Numbered from the stretch's first letter, positions 34,074 through 45,260 are shown. The stretch: DNA of 64,000 nucleotides from Kappaphycus alvarezii (GCA_002205965.3 NADL03000629.1:372001-436000); one strand, 5' to 3'. Notes: generated from the letters alone by a model not told the origin. Numbers and translations: made by a program.

Positions 34074-34661
34074 ATAATTTGCCGTTGAGAATGTGAGGCC
34101 AGTTTCGCCGAAGGCATCCCCGATACTAATGCAGTATTATTATTATTATCGAACAAGCGCGCGGCATCGAGCATCACAGCCGCTGCGCGCGCCTTTCCTA
34201 TCAGGCCTTGTTTGAACATTCCATACCCATGTGGCGTTTGATGTCGCCCACCCGCATGGACGTCCGAACGCCGACCTCCGCCCGGAGCATGTTTACTCGT
34301 TGGGCCTGTCCACAGTAAAATACCCTTGCACCCGTCCTGTGGCCATGTCGGACTGCATGTCGTTCTGTCAGAACACTACGTCTTCGTTGCGTTTCCTCGG
34401 CGACAGATGTGAGTCAAGGTCCTTTTATGATACTCAACTGTACCCTGCAAGAGTATGGGATAGATCGGCAAAACACCCAAACAATTCCTCTGCAAAACAT
34501 GCGCAAAAATTCTACGTCCGACTACAAACCGAATGTTTCCATTCGTGGTTATCCTTTTTTCGGTCACGCTTGACGTATCTGTCTGCTCTACTGCTTTCAT
34601 CTTATCATATCATCACGCTCGATTTGTATTCCATGACCTTTGTTTCTTCCCCGCTCTCGAC
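34074..34661. other. Unassigned; plus ORF 34231-34737 runs into LTR
   Basis: The plus ORF of 168 residues has no recognised family, and its 3' end lies in the copia LTR, so it is probably fortuitous. (TAT)n microsatellite at about 34134-34151. Confidence 0.25.
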
Positions 34662-34666
34662 GCAGT

Positions 34667-35098
34667 TGCAGCATCACAGCCCAAAAGGTATGACACGTGT
34701 AGCACGCAGCAAGGTTGCTGGTGGAAGTCTACTGTAAGCCCTACAAGCCGAGCTTACAAAGTCTGACACAACTACTGACCGTTGTGCTCGACGGGTTGGC
34801 TTCCCCTTATTGCGGCAAGAACAAGTGTTTACTTCTTCTGTCTGATGGCTGATGATTCTTGTCTTGGACTTGCTCCGCTACTCGGTACGCAAGCCCTTAT
34901 ATAGACTTTTTTGTAGCCCGTCTGCACTGTATTTGGAAGTACAGTACAGTACAGTATAGAACTAGTCCACCATAAAAATTAAATCTAATGGCTACAGTAG
35001 CATTTGGTACTAGATTAATATCATAAAATATCTAAGCATTCCTGCTGAGCTGTCACAGGTGCTGCGCTGGCACTTTCGCACACCCTTTCTGTATAACA
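34667..35098 (-). repeat. 3' LTR of the copia element
   Basis: 432 bp, starting TG (34667) and ending CA (35098) on the plus strand. Contains a (GTACA)n-like stretch AGTACAGTACAGTACAGTA at about 34938-34956. On the element strand there is no obvious TATA in the usual place. Pairs with 39931-40362. Confidence 0.95.
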
Positions 35099-35111
35099 TT
35101 CCCGCCCTTTC
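35099..35111 (-). other. Polypurine tract
   Basis: On the minus strand GAAAGGGCGGGAA abuts the TG of the 3' LTR, the position where plus-strand DNA synthesis is primed. One C interrupts the purines. Confidence 0.7.
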
Positions 35112-35566
35112 AAAAAGCGAGGCAGGTGTGCCTTACTTCTTACGGATAATCCATTGCTCGATGAAGGTTTTGTCAATCCAGTCCGTAGAATATTTAGCAG
35201 AGGCTTGCAAACATTCGGCTTGGTTAGACCATCAGCAGGATTTGCAACACCAGCGATAAGTCCAACATTTGATATTTCGAACTTGTTGTAGGCTTCGCGA
35301 GCAGCAGCGATGTCTATCATTAAACGTTTCTCAGTTGTATGCGAAGCGCGGGTAATGACATCGAAAATTTGCTTCGAGTCTGTGAACATTTTCAGAGGTA
35401 TCTTACGGCGTAAGATGCGTTCCAAATCGTGTTTCAATATGTAAGCGACATCAAATGCGGCGGAGAATGCGTACACTTCTCCAGCCATGATAGACCGTAC
35501 GACGCGTCGAGACTTGCGGCTGCTATAGTTCAAAACATGGCAGCGGTCTGCGTCATCACAAAGCAA
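35100..35566 (-). pseudogene. copia RNase H
   Basis: Single open frame of 181 codons. It includes SRKSRRVVRSIMAGEVYAFS (first Asp/Glu region), KMFTDSKQIFDVITR with the catalytic DS, and GLIAGVANPADGLTKP, the copia end motif. It reads through the polypurine tract into the LTR. The last part (after about residue 120) is unusually long for the family. This is the least damaged domain of the element. Confidence 0.8.
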
Positions 35567-35750
35567 AATAATGAATCCTAACTGCGAAGTGAGATCTGTG
35601 TTTGTCGCAAACGATGCATCTGCGTAAGCACGAATATGAAGAGTGTTGAAATTGAGCGGGGATATTTGAGACGGATGTCTTTGGTATCTTTCACATAGCT
35701 TATGGAAGTATTAAGCTCGTCTATGGCCTTCTTTCCGAAACTTTCAACGG

Positions 35751-36724
35751 TTACTTTGCTGCACGATTGACTGCACAGCATATGTCTGGACGAGTGTGCG
35801 ATAGCCAACTGAATGCGGCTCGGGGACGAAAGAGTTCAAAGGTAGAATCCTTTGGTATTGTTCTGAGCTTGGCAAGATAGTCTGGTTGATGGGCGTAGAA
35901 AGTTCGCTGACCATCAATCGATCGTTTCAGTTTCAATATGGATGCCGACGAACTCAAGATTGTCATACTCGACCGGTTTTGACTCAAACGAACGAGCTGT
36001 GAGTTCAATGAGCTTATCAAAATTTTCATTTCCAGCAAACAAATTATCATCGACATAGGCTCCAAGAAGTCGGTACCCTCGTACCTTTTTCATGTAAAGG
36101 GATGGATCTCCGTCGAGTGGTAGCATTCCTAGTTCGTTTTGATGAAAAATTCGAGAGTAGCGCCCCAGTAGTCGCCAGAATCACATATACCATAAAGAGG
36201 CTTTTCAGCTTCAGTACTTGATCTCCCCGGATGTTGAAAAACTTTCGATCTGCCTCACGGATCTTAAGATATATATATCACGACTTAGCTTTTCTTTCGC
36301 TTGGAGGTAAGCTTGAACGAAATCAATCATTGCGAGGCGGTAATTAAGAATGGCAGATACTGAAAGGATTATTTTGTGGAGCTTTGGCGTAGCGTTGGGC
36401 AGCTATGCACTATAAACTCTTTCATGTCATCTTTGTAGCCTTGTCCAACGAAACGTGCTTTGGCCTTCTGACGGTCGGTACCTGGATTCTTTAGCGTAAG
36501 TTCAAATCTTCCACCGATAATGTTTGCCTTCGGGGAAGAGACGAAATATTGACGACTTCCCAGACTTTGCGATCAGAAAGACCCTGAATCTCGTTGCGTT
36601 TGGCTATTTCAAATGCTGCGGAGTTAGATCTTTTGTCAGCAGTAGGAATTTTCTCCATGATATACGTTAGGCTTGGAGTCTCGGACATCAGTTTTCCCTC
36701 TGTTTTGACCCGAACTTCAGCCAT
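35751..36724 (-). pseudogene. copia reverse transcriptase, broken
   Basis: Starts with AKRNEIQGLSDRKVWEVV, the conserved RVT_2 entry (copia W-x-x-A-x-x-x-E-x-x-x-L). The central part RLAMIDFVQAYLQAKEKL corresponds to the first catalytic Asp motif. LLGAYVDDNLFAG (about 36040-36080) carries the YVDD active site. FSWLSHTRPDICCAVNRAAK (35812-35751) marks the connection region. At least four frame changes split it. Confidence 0.85.
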
Positions 36725-37850
36725 TCTTTCTTGAACGGTTGCAAGAAATGTTTCGCCCGAGAATACTCGGTCAAAGACGTATCTATTTCGTCACGCTCAT
36801 TATCAGACAATTTTTCCTGTCCTTTCTGGTGATCCGGATCCGTTATATACTCACGGACTCTGTCAATCGAAACCCTTTTAAGTTCGTTATTGATACTGAT
36901 CCAAAGATTTTTTTCATCTCCTGCAACAACCTTGTATGGGCCTTCCCATGCTTTCAACTTTTCGCGATAGAATAGTACTTGAGATCCAATTTTAATCTCG
37001 CGGTCTGATGCAATCGGGACGTTACGATTAAGAGCAGTGCGGATGCGGGCAGAAGCAACAGCCTTAGACATTTCAGAGCGAGCATTTTGTAATGCTTTCA
37101 TTCGCTCACGCTGCTCGGGAAGATCTGAGAATCCTAGCGGAAATTGTGGAACGATTCCAAACACGAGAAGAGTGGGAGACAATCCATCTGGCCCGGCGGT
37201 GTTGTTCATGGCATGAACAGAAAGAGAAAGACAGTCATCTTTCGAAATCTTTGGTGCTCCATTCGTACCTTACGATAAATTCGTCGGAGGAAGTCATGGT
37301 ACTTTTCACCGACGCCAATAGCATTATGGCTTTCGATACCTGAGTCCAAGCGTTTATCCCACTCGCTTGCAGCAAGTGACGCCACCGGTCACTATCGAAT
37401 TGCGGTCCACGATCAGTGTGAATTTCTTTCGAGTAACCGACGTACTTTGTAACCCATTGACGGACGTAAGCTGTCCATACGTTGTTTGCCGACTCTCCAT
37501 CGAGGAATACTGCAGCACTGAACAACGTATCCTTGCAAACCATGTGTAGTACGGGCATGCTTTCCAAGTACATAAGATCCATAAGCACAGTTCGGTTAAA
37601 GACTACGTCTTCGCTTGGCAGTGCGACGCGGAAACGACCAGGTTGTTTCGAAATCCTTTGACAAACATCACAAGATTCAGTAACTTTTTCGAGTGCCTTA
37701 AGTGTCTCTGGTGTCGCTTGAGGATCCTTGGCCTGCTTCATCATTTTGTATATTCTCAGCGGATGCGGGTGATAAAAGTGTCGGTGGATCCTTTTCAATT
37801 CGGGCTCTGTATACATAACTTCGTAGTTCCATTCATAGTAGGCATGGCCC
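36690..37850 (-). pseudogene. copia integrase, broken
   Basis: Zinc-binding H-H in RIHRHFYHPHPLRIYKMM and C-x2-C in CDVCQR. Core catalytic Asp in VLMDLMYLE and in IHTDRGPQFDSD. The Glu lies in GVGEKYHDFLRRIYRKV (about 37260-37320), reached only after a frameshift near 37340. A C-terminal part from 37209 includes SQVLFYREKLKAWEGPYKVV, resembling a GPY/F-type end, which is less usual in copia. Length is normal for the family. Confidence 0.85.
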
Positions 37851-37859
37851 AGCTTTCGA

Positions 37860-38215
37860 CTGAGAGGTGCGCTCCAGACAGGATCTTTGCATCTGATACG
37901 ATTGTCCACGGTGTCTACTAGAAGCTTGTACTTATCAAGTACGTCGAGTCCTAAAAGAAGCGGTATTTCAATATCTACAACATCCAGAACGATCTTCATG
38001 TGACGGTTGTCGCCATATGGGATTCGAAACTTTGCTTTTCCGATGCTTTCCTTCCTGTTTCTCCAAATTTGTAGACCTTTGCTGCTGAGGTATGAGAGCT
38101 AGAGGGATTCCCATAAGGCGGTAGTATGCCTCAGCTTGACTCTTCCCTACTACGGATCTCTGAGCTCCAGTATCCAAACAGGCTCCATTGAACCTTTCAA
38201 TGCCTTTTGGGGCCG
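37860..38215 (-). pseudogene. copia aspartic protease, broken
   Basis: The active-site segment FNGACLDTGAQRSVVG lies near 38160-38200, with the catalytic Asp in DTGA. The flap/hydrophobic end IEIPLLLGLDVLDKYKL (about 37920-37975) lies in a different frame after a shift near 38060. It would cleave the gag-pol polyprotein. All expected landmarks are present but not in one frame. Confidence 0.8.
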
Positions 38216-38531
38216 AAGGAGAAGTAAGGTTGATTGTAGCGTCAGCTACAGATTTTTCATCATTGTGTCTCTGACATAATTAACAAGTGCATCGAAGAGA
38301 TCAAAGTCTGTTTTTCTTCTTCAACTTCATCGTTAACATGTCATCTGTTTCATCTGGTACTTCTTGACTCATTTCCTCTTTTGCTTCATTTACAGAGTCG
38401 AGCTGTTGACATAATTCAAACAATACAACCTGAGCATTTTGGGTGTTTCCATTTCTCTTCGACATGTACTCCATTTTTCGACGAGCGGCTTTAGCAAGTC
38501 AATCTTATGCGGACATGAACTTAGCATATGA

Positions 38532-39754
38532 TCAGGGAATCACAATTGAAGCATCCCATGACCGAAAGTGGTCCAGATGGATCCTTCCTACGGCCGTAAC
38601 TACGTGTATCACCGACACCACGATGTCGGTTTGCGTAGCGAGCAGGTCCTTGATAGAGTATCCAGGGACCTTTTCGTCCTCATCTGAAGTAGTACGTGAC
38701 CTAATTGCAACTTTATCTCTCATGTTTGCCAATTTGGCTTCCCTAGAGAGATGCAAGGCTGCTTCAAGTTCTCCATAGAGTTGCTGAAATGAGAGTCCAT
38801 GGGTAGCGACGCGACTTAACGGCTCCTGCCCATGCATAACCGACGGTAGCATTACGAAGAAATTCAATCTTGTGTGCCTCACTCCTGTGCGAAACAGGAA
38901 CTTGCGGTGAAAGCTTTGTTATCAGCTTGTACAGTTTTTCAAGTGCTGCAAGCTCATCAAGGCCTTCAGAAGTATACTTAGATAACCTAAGTCCACCGAG
39001 ATAGTTCTTCACTCGATTTTGACGAACCACGGAGTTGTATTCATTACCAATGAGGTTTATGGCCTCAGTAAACGAATTAACTTCGTTATCAATTCGTCCA
39101 GGTAAAATCTCTTAGCATCACCACGTAGAAGGTTATGAAGGTATTGCTTCTTCTGCAGCGCTGAGACCATAGTCACGAGCGACTTGTTGGTACTCGGCAA
39201 CATATTCCATCCATGACTCACCAAGGTCCCGAGAACTTTTGGTCCTTGTCACGGAATCTAGAGCCGATGTAGTACGCCAATTTGTCCTGATGCGTGGGGA
39301 CGGATGTAGCAAGAGATTGTCCATCTTCGGTGGCTGATTGCTCCTGGCCTCTTCGGGTTGTACGACGACCTGATTTCATTATGTCCTTTGTTATTTCTTC
39401 TGCAGCTAACTTGTCTTCGTCTTCGGTATAGAGATTAGCGGCTAGCTGGCGGATAACACGACGGGAGCTATGCGGCGGCATATTTGCACCACGGTCATTC
39501 AACCAGTCACGAAGTGCTTTATAAGCAATAGGCAGAGCTTGTATAGCAGGAGAGAACAATACAGCAGGTGGAAAAAGTTCGGCAACCTCATCGACTACTT
39601 GAGGTCCAGTCATAGACCGAGCGGAGACACGATTCTCGAGTATTCGAATTGAGTTGATGAATCCTAAAACCTCTTGAGAGACATTTTCCAGTGCTATCTC
39701 AGACAGAAACAAGTCCGATGTATCGGCAGTGCTTCCTTGATCCATGTTGATCAC
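38532..39754 (-). pseudogene. copia gag, broken
   Basis: Capsid-like ORF at the element's 5' end. It begins MINMDQGSTADTSDLFLSE (39754), runs 178 residues, and changes frame near 39260 (ESWMEYVAEYQQVARDYGLS). It is interrupted again near 39130 and 39080 (LLRGDAKRFYLDE, NEVNSFTEAINLIGNEYNS) and continues to about 38532. Position before the protease, length and helical composition fit gag. I saw no CCHC zinc knuckle. Confidence 0.65.
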
Positions 39755-39930
39755 TGACCTAGAAATTAGGATAAGTTCTGACTTGTTTCCAACAGAAATT
39801 TAGTGTGTGAGCAATAATACTCTGGTTCACGTTGACGAAGAGATTTTCAGGCTTTTGTTCAGTAGTAGTATGCAGTTGTAAGAACAAAGTGTGGAATAAA
39901 ACTGAGGACACTGTGAGGATAATTCGCGAA

Positions 39931-40362
39931 TGTAGTATCACAGCCCAAAAGGTATGACACGTGTAGCACGCAGCAAGGTTGCTGGTGGAAGTCTACTGTA
40001 AGCCCTACAAGCCGAGCTTACAAAGTCTGACACAACTACTGACCGTTGTGCTCGACGGGTTGGCTTCCCCTTATTGCGGCAAGAACAAGTGTTTACTTCT
40101 TCTGTCTGATGGCTGATGATTCTTGTCTTGGACTTGCTCCGCTACTCGGTACGCAAGCCCTTATATAGACTTTTTTGTAGCCCGTCTGCACTGTATTTGG
40201 AAGTACAGTACAGTACAGTATAGAACTAGTCCACCATAAAAATTAAATCTAATGGCTACAGTAGCATTTGGTACTAGATTAATATCATAAAATATCTAAG
40301 CATTCCTACTGAGCTGTCACAGGTGCTGCGCTGGCACATTCGCACACCCTTTCTGTATAACA
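39931..40362 (-). repeat. 5' LTR of the copia element
   Basis: 432 bp. It differs from the 3' LTR at two C/T positions close to its 39931 edge, one G/A (cctgctgagc versus cctactgagc) and one T/A (cactttcgc versus cacattcgc). The bases inward of it (minus strand TTCGCGAATTATCC) should contain the primer-binding site, but I could not match a tRNA. Confidence 0.95.
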
Positions 40363-40367
40363 GCAGT

Positions 40368-41080
40368 GACCTGTTTACCCTCGCCTAGTCTGCCTGCTTG
40401 CTACTGAACCGCAGCTCCAAATGGTTTCTACTTTTCATTGCCCTGTAATGATTTGCTTCTCTCAAAGTTTGCCTTTTCCAGTACCGTGTTTCATTTATTT
40501 TCCTACCAGTCACGACTAAATTGAATCCGCGCTATTCTTCTTGCTAGTTTTTGAATACTTCTCAAACTATACCGTGCTGCTTTGCACCATAAATCATTCC
40601 CCTGCTACCCACCGTACACAACCATGAGTTGAAGAATTAAATCTAATACTGTCACTGTATTCAGCGCTAAAAGAACTCTTGCAATCGCGTTCGAACTCGT
40701 ACGCTGAAACCGTAAAAAAGCGTTAGAACCCGCTCGTAGACTGTAATCAGCGCTGAAACAACCCCCAGAAAGGCGTTTCTAGGAGTTCTGAAGGGGTTTG
40801 ACATTGTGGAAAGGGGCCAAGGGGCAAGGGCGCTCGTCGATTCCGCCAGGTTTGGGGGAACGGTGCCAATTTTCATACGTCTGAAGCGTTCTATGTGTCG
40901 GGCTATGTACTCACGAGCGCTCTGTGGCCAAGAATTGCTGGTACTGTACCACGAGCCTAAAAAATTAAATAAGAAATAGCAGATTACAAGATAAAATGTA
41001 CTGTACGGTGGTCTATAGTAAAAACTTATCGCAGTGAGCACTAATACCACTTTAAATGCCGCGTTTCGTTCCAAAACGCC
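40368..41080. other. Unassigned; minus ORF 40667-41236
   Basis: A minus ORF of 189 residues starts inside the AT-rich insertion at 41090-41653, so its N-terminal third is not a natural protein. The part below 40960 (LGSWYSTSNSWPQSAREYIA, ERFRRMKIGTVPPNLAE) follows TTTTTTAG|GC and could be an exon. No family recognised. Confidence 0.25.
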
Positions 41081-41089
41081 GCATTCATT

Positions 41090-41653
41090 GCAAAATAATT
41101 GAGATAGGTAGATCCAAAAAATAAACAGTTCCAACTTGAATAAATAAATATATTCGACAATTGGGCTTAGAATGAATAATGAATAGAAAACTAAATTTAA
41201 TGATAGCTGATCGAGAGGAATATTTCGATGGTCCAAGGATATAAAAAAGTATTTCTAAAAACCTAAGACTACTTATACTCTACACCAGGGTGAATCTGCT
41301 ACAAATATCAGGTAAGTCGTACAATAACTTTAGTAGGCATTTTTCAGGCTCAGCAATAATTATTTTAGTATTTTCCAGGTAAGCACGCATCTAGACAATA
41401 ATTTGTTGGCAGCATAAATGCAATACTTATAGCTTGTATAATATAAAACACCAACTGTAGGATATACAAATTATTTCACACTGAATTCAGCATGAAATAG
41501 GGCCATTGTGAAATAGATAAAATTATTCCTGATGATTCACAATAAATATAAATTTTGGGCTTCAATAAAAATATTGCTCCACAATTAAGCATCACTGTAG
41601 GACACCGGGATAGAGATTAAAATATTTAGTCAATTTTCACATTTATATGCATT
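41090..41653 (+). mobile_element. AT-rich dispersed element, copy 1
   Basis: GCATTCATT flanks it at 41081-41089 and 41654-41662. The 564-bp insert matches 55580-56129 along most of its length (shared words: GATAGGTAGATCC, TTAGAATGAATAATGAATAG, ATAATTTGTTGG, CACTGTAGGACACC) and more loosely 42065-42769. No terminal inverted repeats and no ORF of note. Confidence 0.8.
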
Positions 41654-41923
41654 GCATTCATTCTTTTTGCGGCTCCGCAGTTAAGCCCGACCGACTGCAC
41701 CCTGCTCTTTCCTCTATTTGAGCTCATTCTACTCAAAGATCCGTCCAGAACTTGGGGACCTTTGCCGCAGGAGGAGTGAGAACTCGACTCCCGCGAGAAG
41801 CGTCCCCCTAAAGAGAGCAGGGCACTGTTCGCGGGTCCATCGTCAAGTCCCACAACCTTTTGTCGCTGCCCTTCTCAATCATCAGCAAGGCATTGGGAAC
41901 GTCCGCTTTCCGCCATAAGGCCC

Positions 41924-43127
41924 ATGTCCGCGCCCGATCCGCCTTCACACGGAGCACCTCCTGTTAATCCGACCACTGGTGCTCCGGTACCCCGTTGTGT
42001 CCCCGCGAACACAGAAGACCAGACCATCCACGGTGTGACACCCAAAGGAGGCAAGCGAGCTGTGTAGAAATTTAAATGAAATGCGTGGATCCAAAATAAT
42101 CAATTTTAAATAAATGATTACTGGATAACCTGAAAAGGACTGAGAATAATGCTCAAAAGAAATCCAACATTTATTGATCGACTGGGATAGTTCGATGGCC
42201 CGAGGTCTGCTAAAAGTTTCTAAAAGCCTACAGTAGGTCTCTTTACACTGTAGATCAAAGTAGAAAGGCTACAAGAGGAAAACGGGGGTTTCGCCATTGA
42301 GATGTAGGGATTTGCTGAAAAATATCTGGAGTTTTAAATCTGAATATCATATTAAATACATATACCGGTGGTCGAAGCAATGTACAAATCATTGCTGAAA
42401 AGCTACCAAGATGATTGCAGCAGTATGATAATTTTTGTAGAACAACGAAGAACGTGCCCCATAATAATTTTAGAACAATTCTTTAGGTGAACATTAATAC
42501 AAATAATAATTTGCTGGATACATAATTCCATTATTTATAGCTGTATGATTTAAAGCCCAACTGACAGGCATAAAAATTACTTCGCATGTACTACAGTATA
42601 AAATATGGGCCATGCAAAAATAGTAAAATTATCTTACGATGATTCACAATAAATAAAACATTTTGGCCTTTGATAAAATATTGTTCCACTATTTTTAGTC
42701 ATTTTATTTATTATGGAAAACAAAATAAATAGTTTTCCATACTTGTAAAAATATTTTCCTATTTTCACAAGCTGTGCCTCACCGCCCCACGTCACCTTCT
42801 CCAGATGTAATGACAGCTGGACCGACCTCTACCACGCCCTCTAGCCAGTCTCCGGGTTCCCCGTCGAAAGTGTCCAAGCGCCAATGCCCGGACCGCATCG
42901 TGCACCCGAACGCAAATCGAGACTATAATGACACCCAAACGACACGATCTCTTTCCAAGGCCTCAGAAATGACTACTGACCTCGAGCTGCTAACGGAAGC
43001 GCTCATGATACCTCCGGTCCTGCCTGCCACTCCGCGTCCACTGAAACAGGCAGTGAACATTGCTCAGCCTGCTGAGCAGCGTCTGCTAAGAGAGAAACTT
43101 GAGATGTTACATTTACGCGCCCTTTAA
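41924..43127 (+). pseudogene. Unknown Pro/Ser-rich ORF split by AT-rich element
   Basis: The 5' part runs from ATG 41924 to 42064; the frame is open further upstream from about 41780. The 3' part is 42777-43127. Taking out the insertion plus one copy of AGCTGTG joins GCT-GTG to CCT-CAC in the same frame and gives about 163 residues from this ATG. The protein is rich in Pro, Ser and Thr (HRPTSPSPDVMTAGPTSTTP) with a more ordered end (TTDLELLTEALMIPPVLPAT, EQRLLREKLEMLHLRAL). I recognise no family. The continuity supports a real gene disrupted by insertion. Splicing at GT-AG borders of the insert would not restore the frame. Confidence 0.5.
42065..42769 (+). mobile_element. AT-rich dispersed element, copy 3 (diverged), 7-bp target duplication
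   Basis: AGCTGTG is at 42058-42064 and 42770-42776. The 705-bp insert is a more diverged family member with the conserved 3' portion (GATGATTCACAATAAAT, TGGCC, AATATTGTTCCAC, ATTTTCAC end). Confidence 0.8.
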
Positions 43128-43970
43128 TTTTTCTACTCGCTCCCTTTTCCTTTGTTTCTGCCTTCAAATCATTTTTTAAGTCACGAATTTATTATTGCTT
43201 TGTACTCTTTCCTTTTCCTCGTTTCTCTCTTTATGAGCGAATAGCTTCCCCTTTCATGGTAATCCGTTTAGCCGTCTCCGTCTATTTGATCTTCTAGGTC
43301 CCTAAATGTATTTTTTCCTAGTCAATATCTCTTCACACGACTTCGCCTTACATCAACCTTTCAGGACGGTTCTCACTAATTCCCACCAAAGCACCAATTT
43401 CCGCCTACTTTCTTTATTCAGCGGCCTGTGAAACTGTATCGTTTGGCGCCGTTTAAACACGCCGGCGCGCCCCCTAAAACTTATCTACGTCCCTACAACA
43501 ACGAATACTAAACAATTCACATTGCCTTCGACAGCCATCATGAATTGATTAGCTCCTCTCCCCCCCATTGCCAAAGCCTGTCACCCTCGCCCATCATCGT
43601 CTTTCCCTTATTCCCCTCGGGCCTAACCGATTTCGAGGACCACCTCCGTCGCCGAACCAGAAAAAGTTTGATGGAGTCCATTGCTCGTCAACTGATGGAG
43701 ATCGACTCACAAGAATGGGAAGGGAGGGGTGTGCTTCGAGGAAGGGGTGACCCCCAAGCTGGGTCTACGAGATGAAAGAAGGGGAGGCCGAGGCGAATCA
43801 AGGGAGTGATAAGAGGAAAAGGAGACCGGGGAGGAAGTAAAGGAAGATGAGAAGTTCGCAGATGAATAAGGGGGTCACGAATTGGGTCATATTGAGGGAA
43901 AGAAATGAACCGGCTGACCCGGATGGTCCTGACCATGGACCTGCTTGGAGGATATTAAGGTGAGCTTTAT
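43128..43970. other. Pyrimidine-rich stretch without recognised gene
   Basis: 43130-43600 is C/T-rich and 43690-43880 purine-rich. ORFs at 43545-43775 (plus) and 43798-44139 (minus) are overlapping and compositionally biased. GTTTAAACACGCCGGCGCGCC near 43450 is a chance run of rare-cutter sites. Confidence 0.25.
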
Positions 43971-44480
43971 TCTTTGCAGGAAGTTGGAGACAAATGTGGG
44001 CCATCCACAGATATATTTGGGGAATATATGGGCACTTATGGTATCTTAAAGGAGGTGTCTGATCTAGAGGATAGAGACGTTGAGGAGTACATTCATTTCC
44101 TTTCTTGCGAGTATCTCTTGTCCAACTCTTTGCATCCACTTGAAGTCTTTTTCGTACCTTTTTTGATGCTTTTTGTATTTTTATCGAGATCCTCGTTTGG
44201 AAAAAAGTCTATAAAAGCTAAGTAAAATGCTGCATGCATGAGACGAAAAGCAAGTTGGCGCACAACTACAAGTCCAGTTCCAAATATTTAGAAAGTTGAG
44301 AGTCAACGCCAGACGCAAAACCCGTTTTTCTTACGCTAGCTACAGAGCATAGGTGGTAGAGCCTGCCCCATTAGATTTGATAATTTGAGCAGTCATTCAT
44401 CATTCACGCCCACTCTCCATCGCCATTCAATGTGTACTGTAGCAATTTGGTCGCTCGCAACGAACCTTTGTTGAAGATCC
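43971..44480 (+). repeat. Acidic-ORF/TATA repeat, copy 2
   Basis: ORF end with GEYMGTYGILKEVSDLEDRD from about 44023, spacer, TATA-like TCTATAAAAG (about 44209), leader AAGCAAGTTGGC (about 44251) and AGGTGGTAGAGCCTGCCCC (about 44351-44370). It ends at GGTCGCTCGCAACGAA (about 44450-44465). Copy 3 follows at about 800 bp spacing, so these two form a tandem pair. Confidence 0.6.
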
Positions 44481-44775
44481 CGATCCCTGTTTCGTATGCA
44501 CCGGATCTGTGCCTCAGCCTGCCTGTTCAACCACTTTTTCAAGCTCGTCGCATCAGTCAAAGCCTTTAGAGAAGAGAAAGGAAAGGGAAAGTTCGAGAAG
44601 AAAGACGGGGTGGCCAAACAAGAGTCCGCGGAGGAAGGACATGAATCTGAAGAGTCCGTTTATGAAGAAGAGGATGTAGAATAGAGTCATATAAGAGGGG
44701 AATAATGAATTAGTTAGACTATGTGGTCCCGGCAATGGAGCCGGTGGGAGGGGCTTAAGGTGTGCTGTGCTCGTT
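44481..44775 (+). other. Linker between repeat copies; acidic ORF 44496-44684
   Basis: The ORF ends in a highly acidic run (EEGHESEESVYEEEDVE). A similarly purine-rich stretch precedes copy 2, so this is probably part of the repeat unit. Confidence 0.35.
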
Positions 44776-45260
44776 GCAGGAAGGATTGATCGATCTCGAG
44801 CCATCAATGGGTATTTGTGGAGACTACATGGGTACTTTTGATGTCTCAAAGAAAGTGCTAGGTTCTAATTTAGAGGATGAAGATTTTGAGGAGTAGAATC
44901 ATTCAGTTTCTTTCAAGTATATTTTCCGTAACTCTCTCCGTCCACATGAAGTATTTTCCTACTTTTTATGGTGCTTCCTGTAGTTTTATTGAGATTTTAG
45001 TATAGAAAAAAAGCCCTTATAAGCTACTTTAATTGCTTCTTTCACGAGACGGAAGGAAATTTTACAGTCAATTGCAAACCAATTTCTTCAATCGGTTCCC
45101 TATCCTTCAAGGAAGGTGGTAAAATCTGCCACTTTTGAGTTGGTTACTACAAAGGTCACTCAACTTTTACATAAACTCCTCGCTATTGTCAATTAACGTC
45201 TGCTGTAGCGCTTTAGTCGCTCGAAACGAATCTGAATTCAAGTATTGAGCAGTTTCTTTT
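44776..45260 (+). repeat. Acidic-ORF/TATA repeat, copy 3
   Basis: Homologous to copy 2 from GTTGCAGGAAG onward: GDYMGTFDVSKKVLGSNLED then EDFEE-stop, TATA-like CCTTATAAGC (about 45016), and the end GTAGCGCTTTAGTCGCTCG. More decayed in the leader. Confidence 0.55.

Larger units (their letters stand above)
34667..40362 (-). mobile_element. Complete Ty1/copia retrotransposon
   Basis: 5,696 bp bounded by 432-bp LTRs and by the 5-bp target duplication GCAGT (34662-34666 and 40363-40367). Minus-strand order is gag, protease, integrase, reverse transcriptase, RNase H, which defines Ty1/copia. The LTRs end TG...CA, as is usual. They differ by four substitutions and no indels (about 99% identical), so insertion was recent. 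In contrast the coding region changes frame about nine times, so this copy cannot encode its own proteins and was probably mobilised in trans. Confidence 0.95.

Noticed and set aside
34231..34737. 168-residue plus ORF before the copia element
   Set aside because: Its last part is the LTR of a recent minus-strand insertion, so it cannot be an old gene as read; no motif in the rest.
41090..41236. Shared minus-strand peptide (IPLDQLSLNL) at 41.2 and 55.7 kb
   Set aside because: Arises from the AT-rich repeat family; not coding.
42058..42776. AT-rich copy 3 as a spliceosomal introner
   Set aside because: Using the GT and AG at the borders leaves 2 or 4 extra bases and breaks the frame that excision of insert plus one duplication restores.
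43960..44790. 20-nt introns (GTGAGC...GCAG and GTGTGC...GCAG) at the start of repeat copies 2 and 3
   Set aside because: Both look like donor-acceptor pairs and are conserved, but 20 nt is too short for normal splicing and the upstream frames are not convincing.
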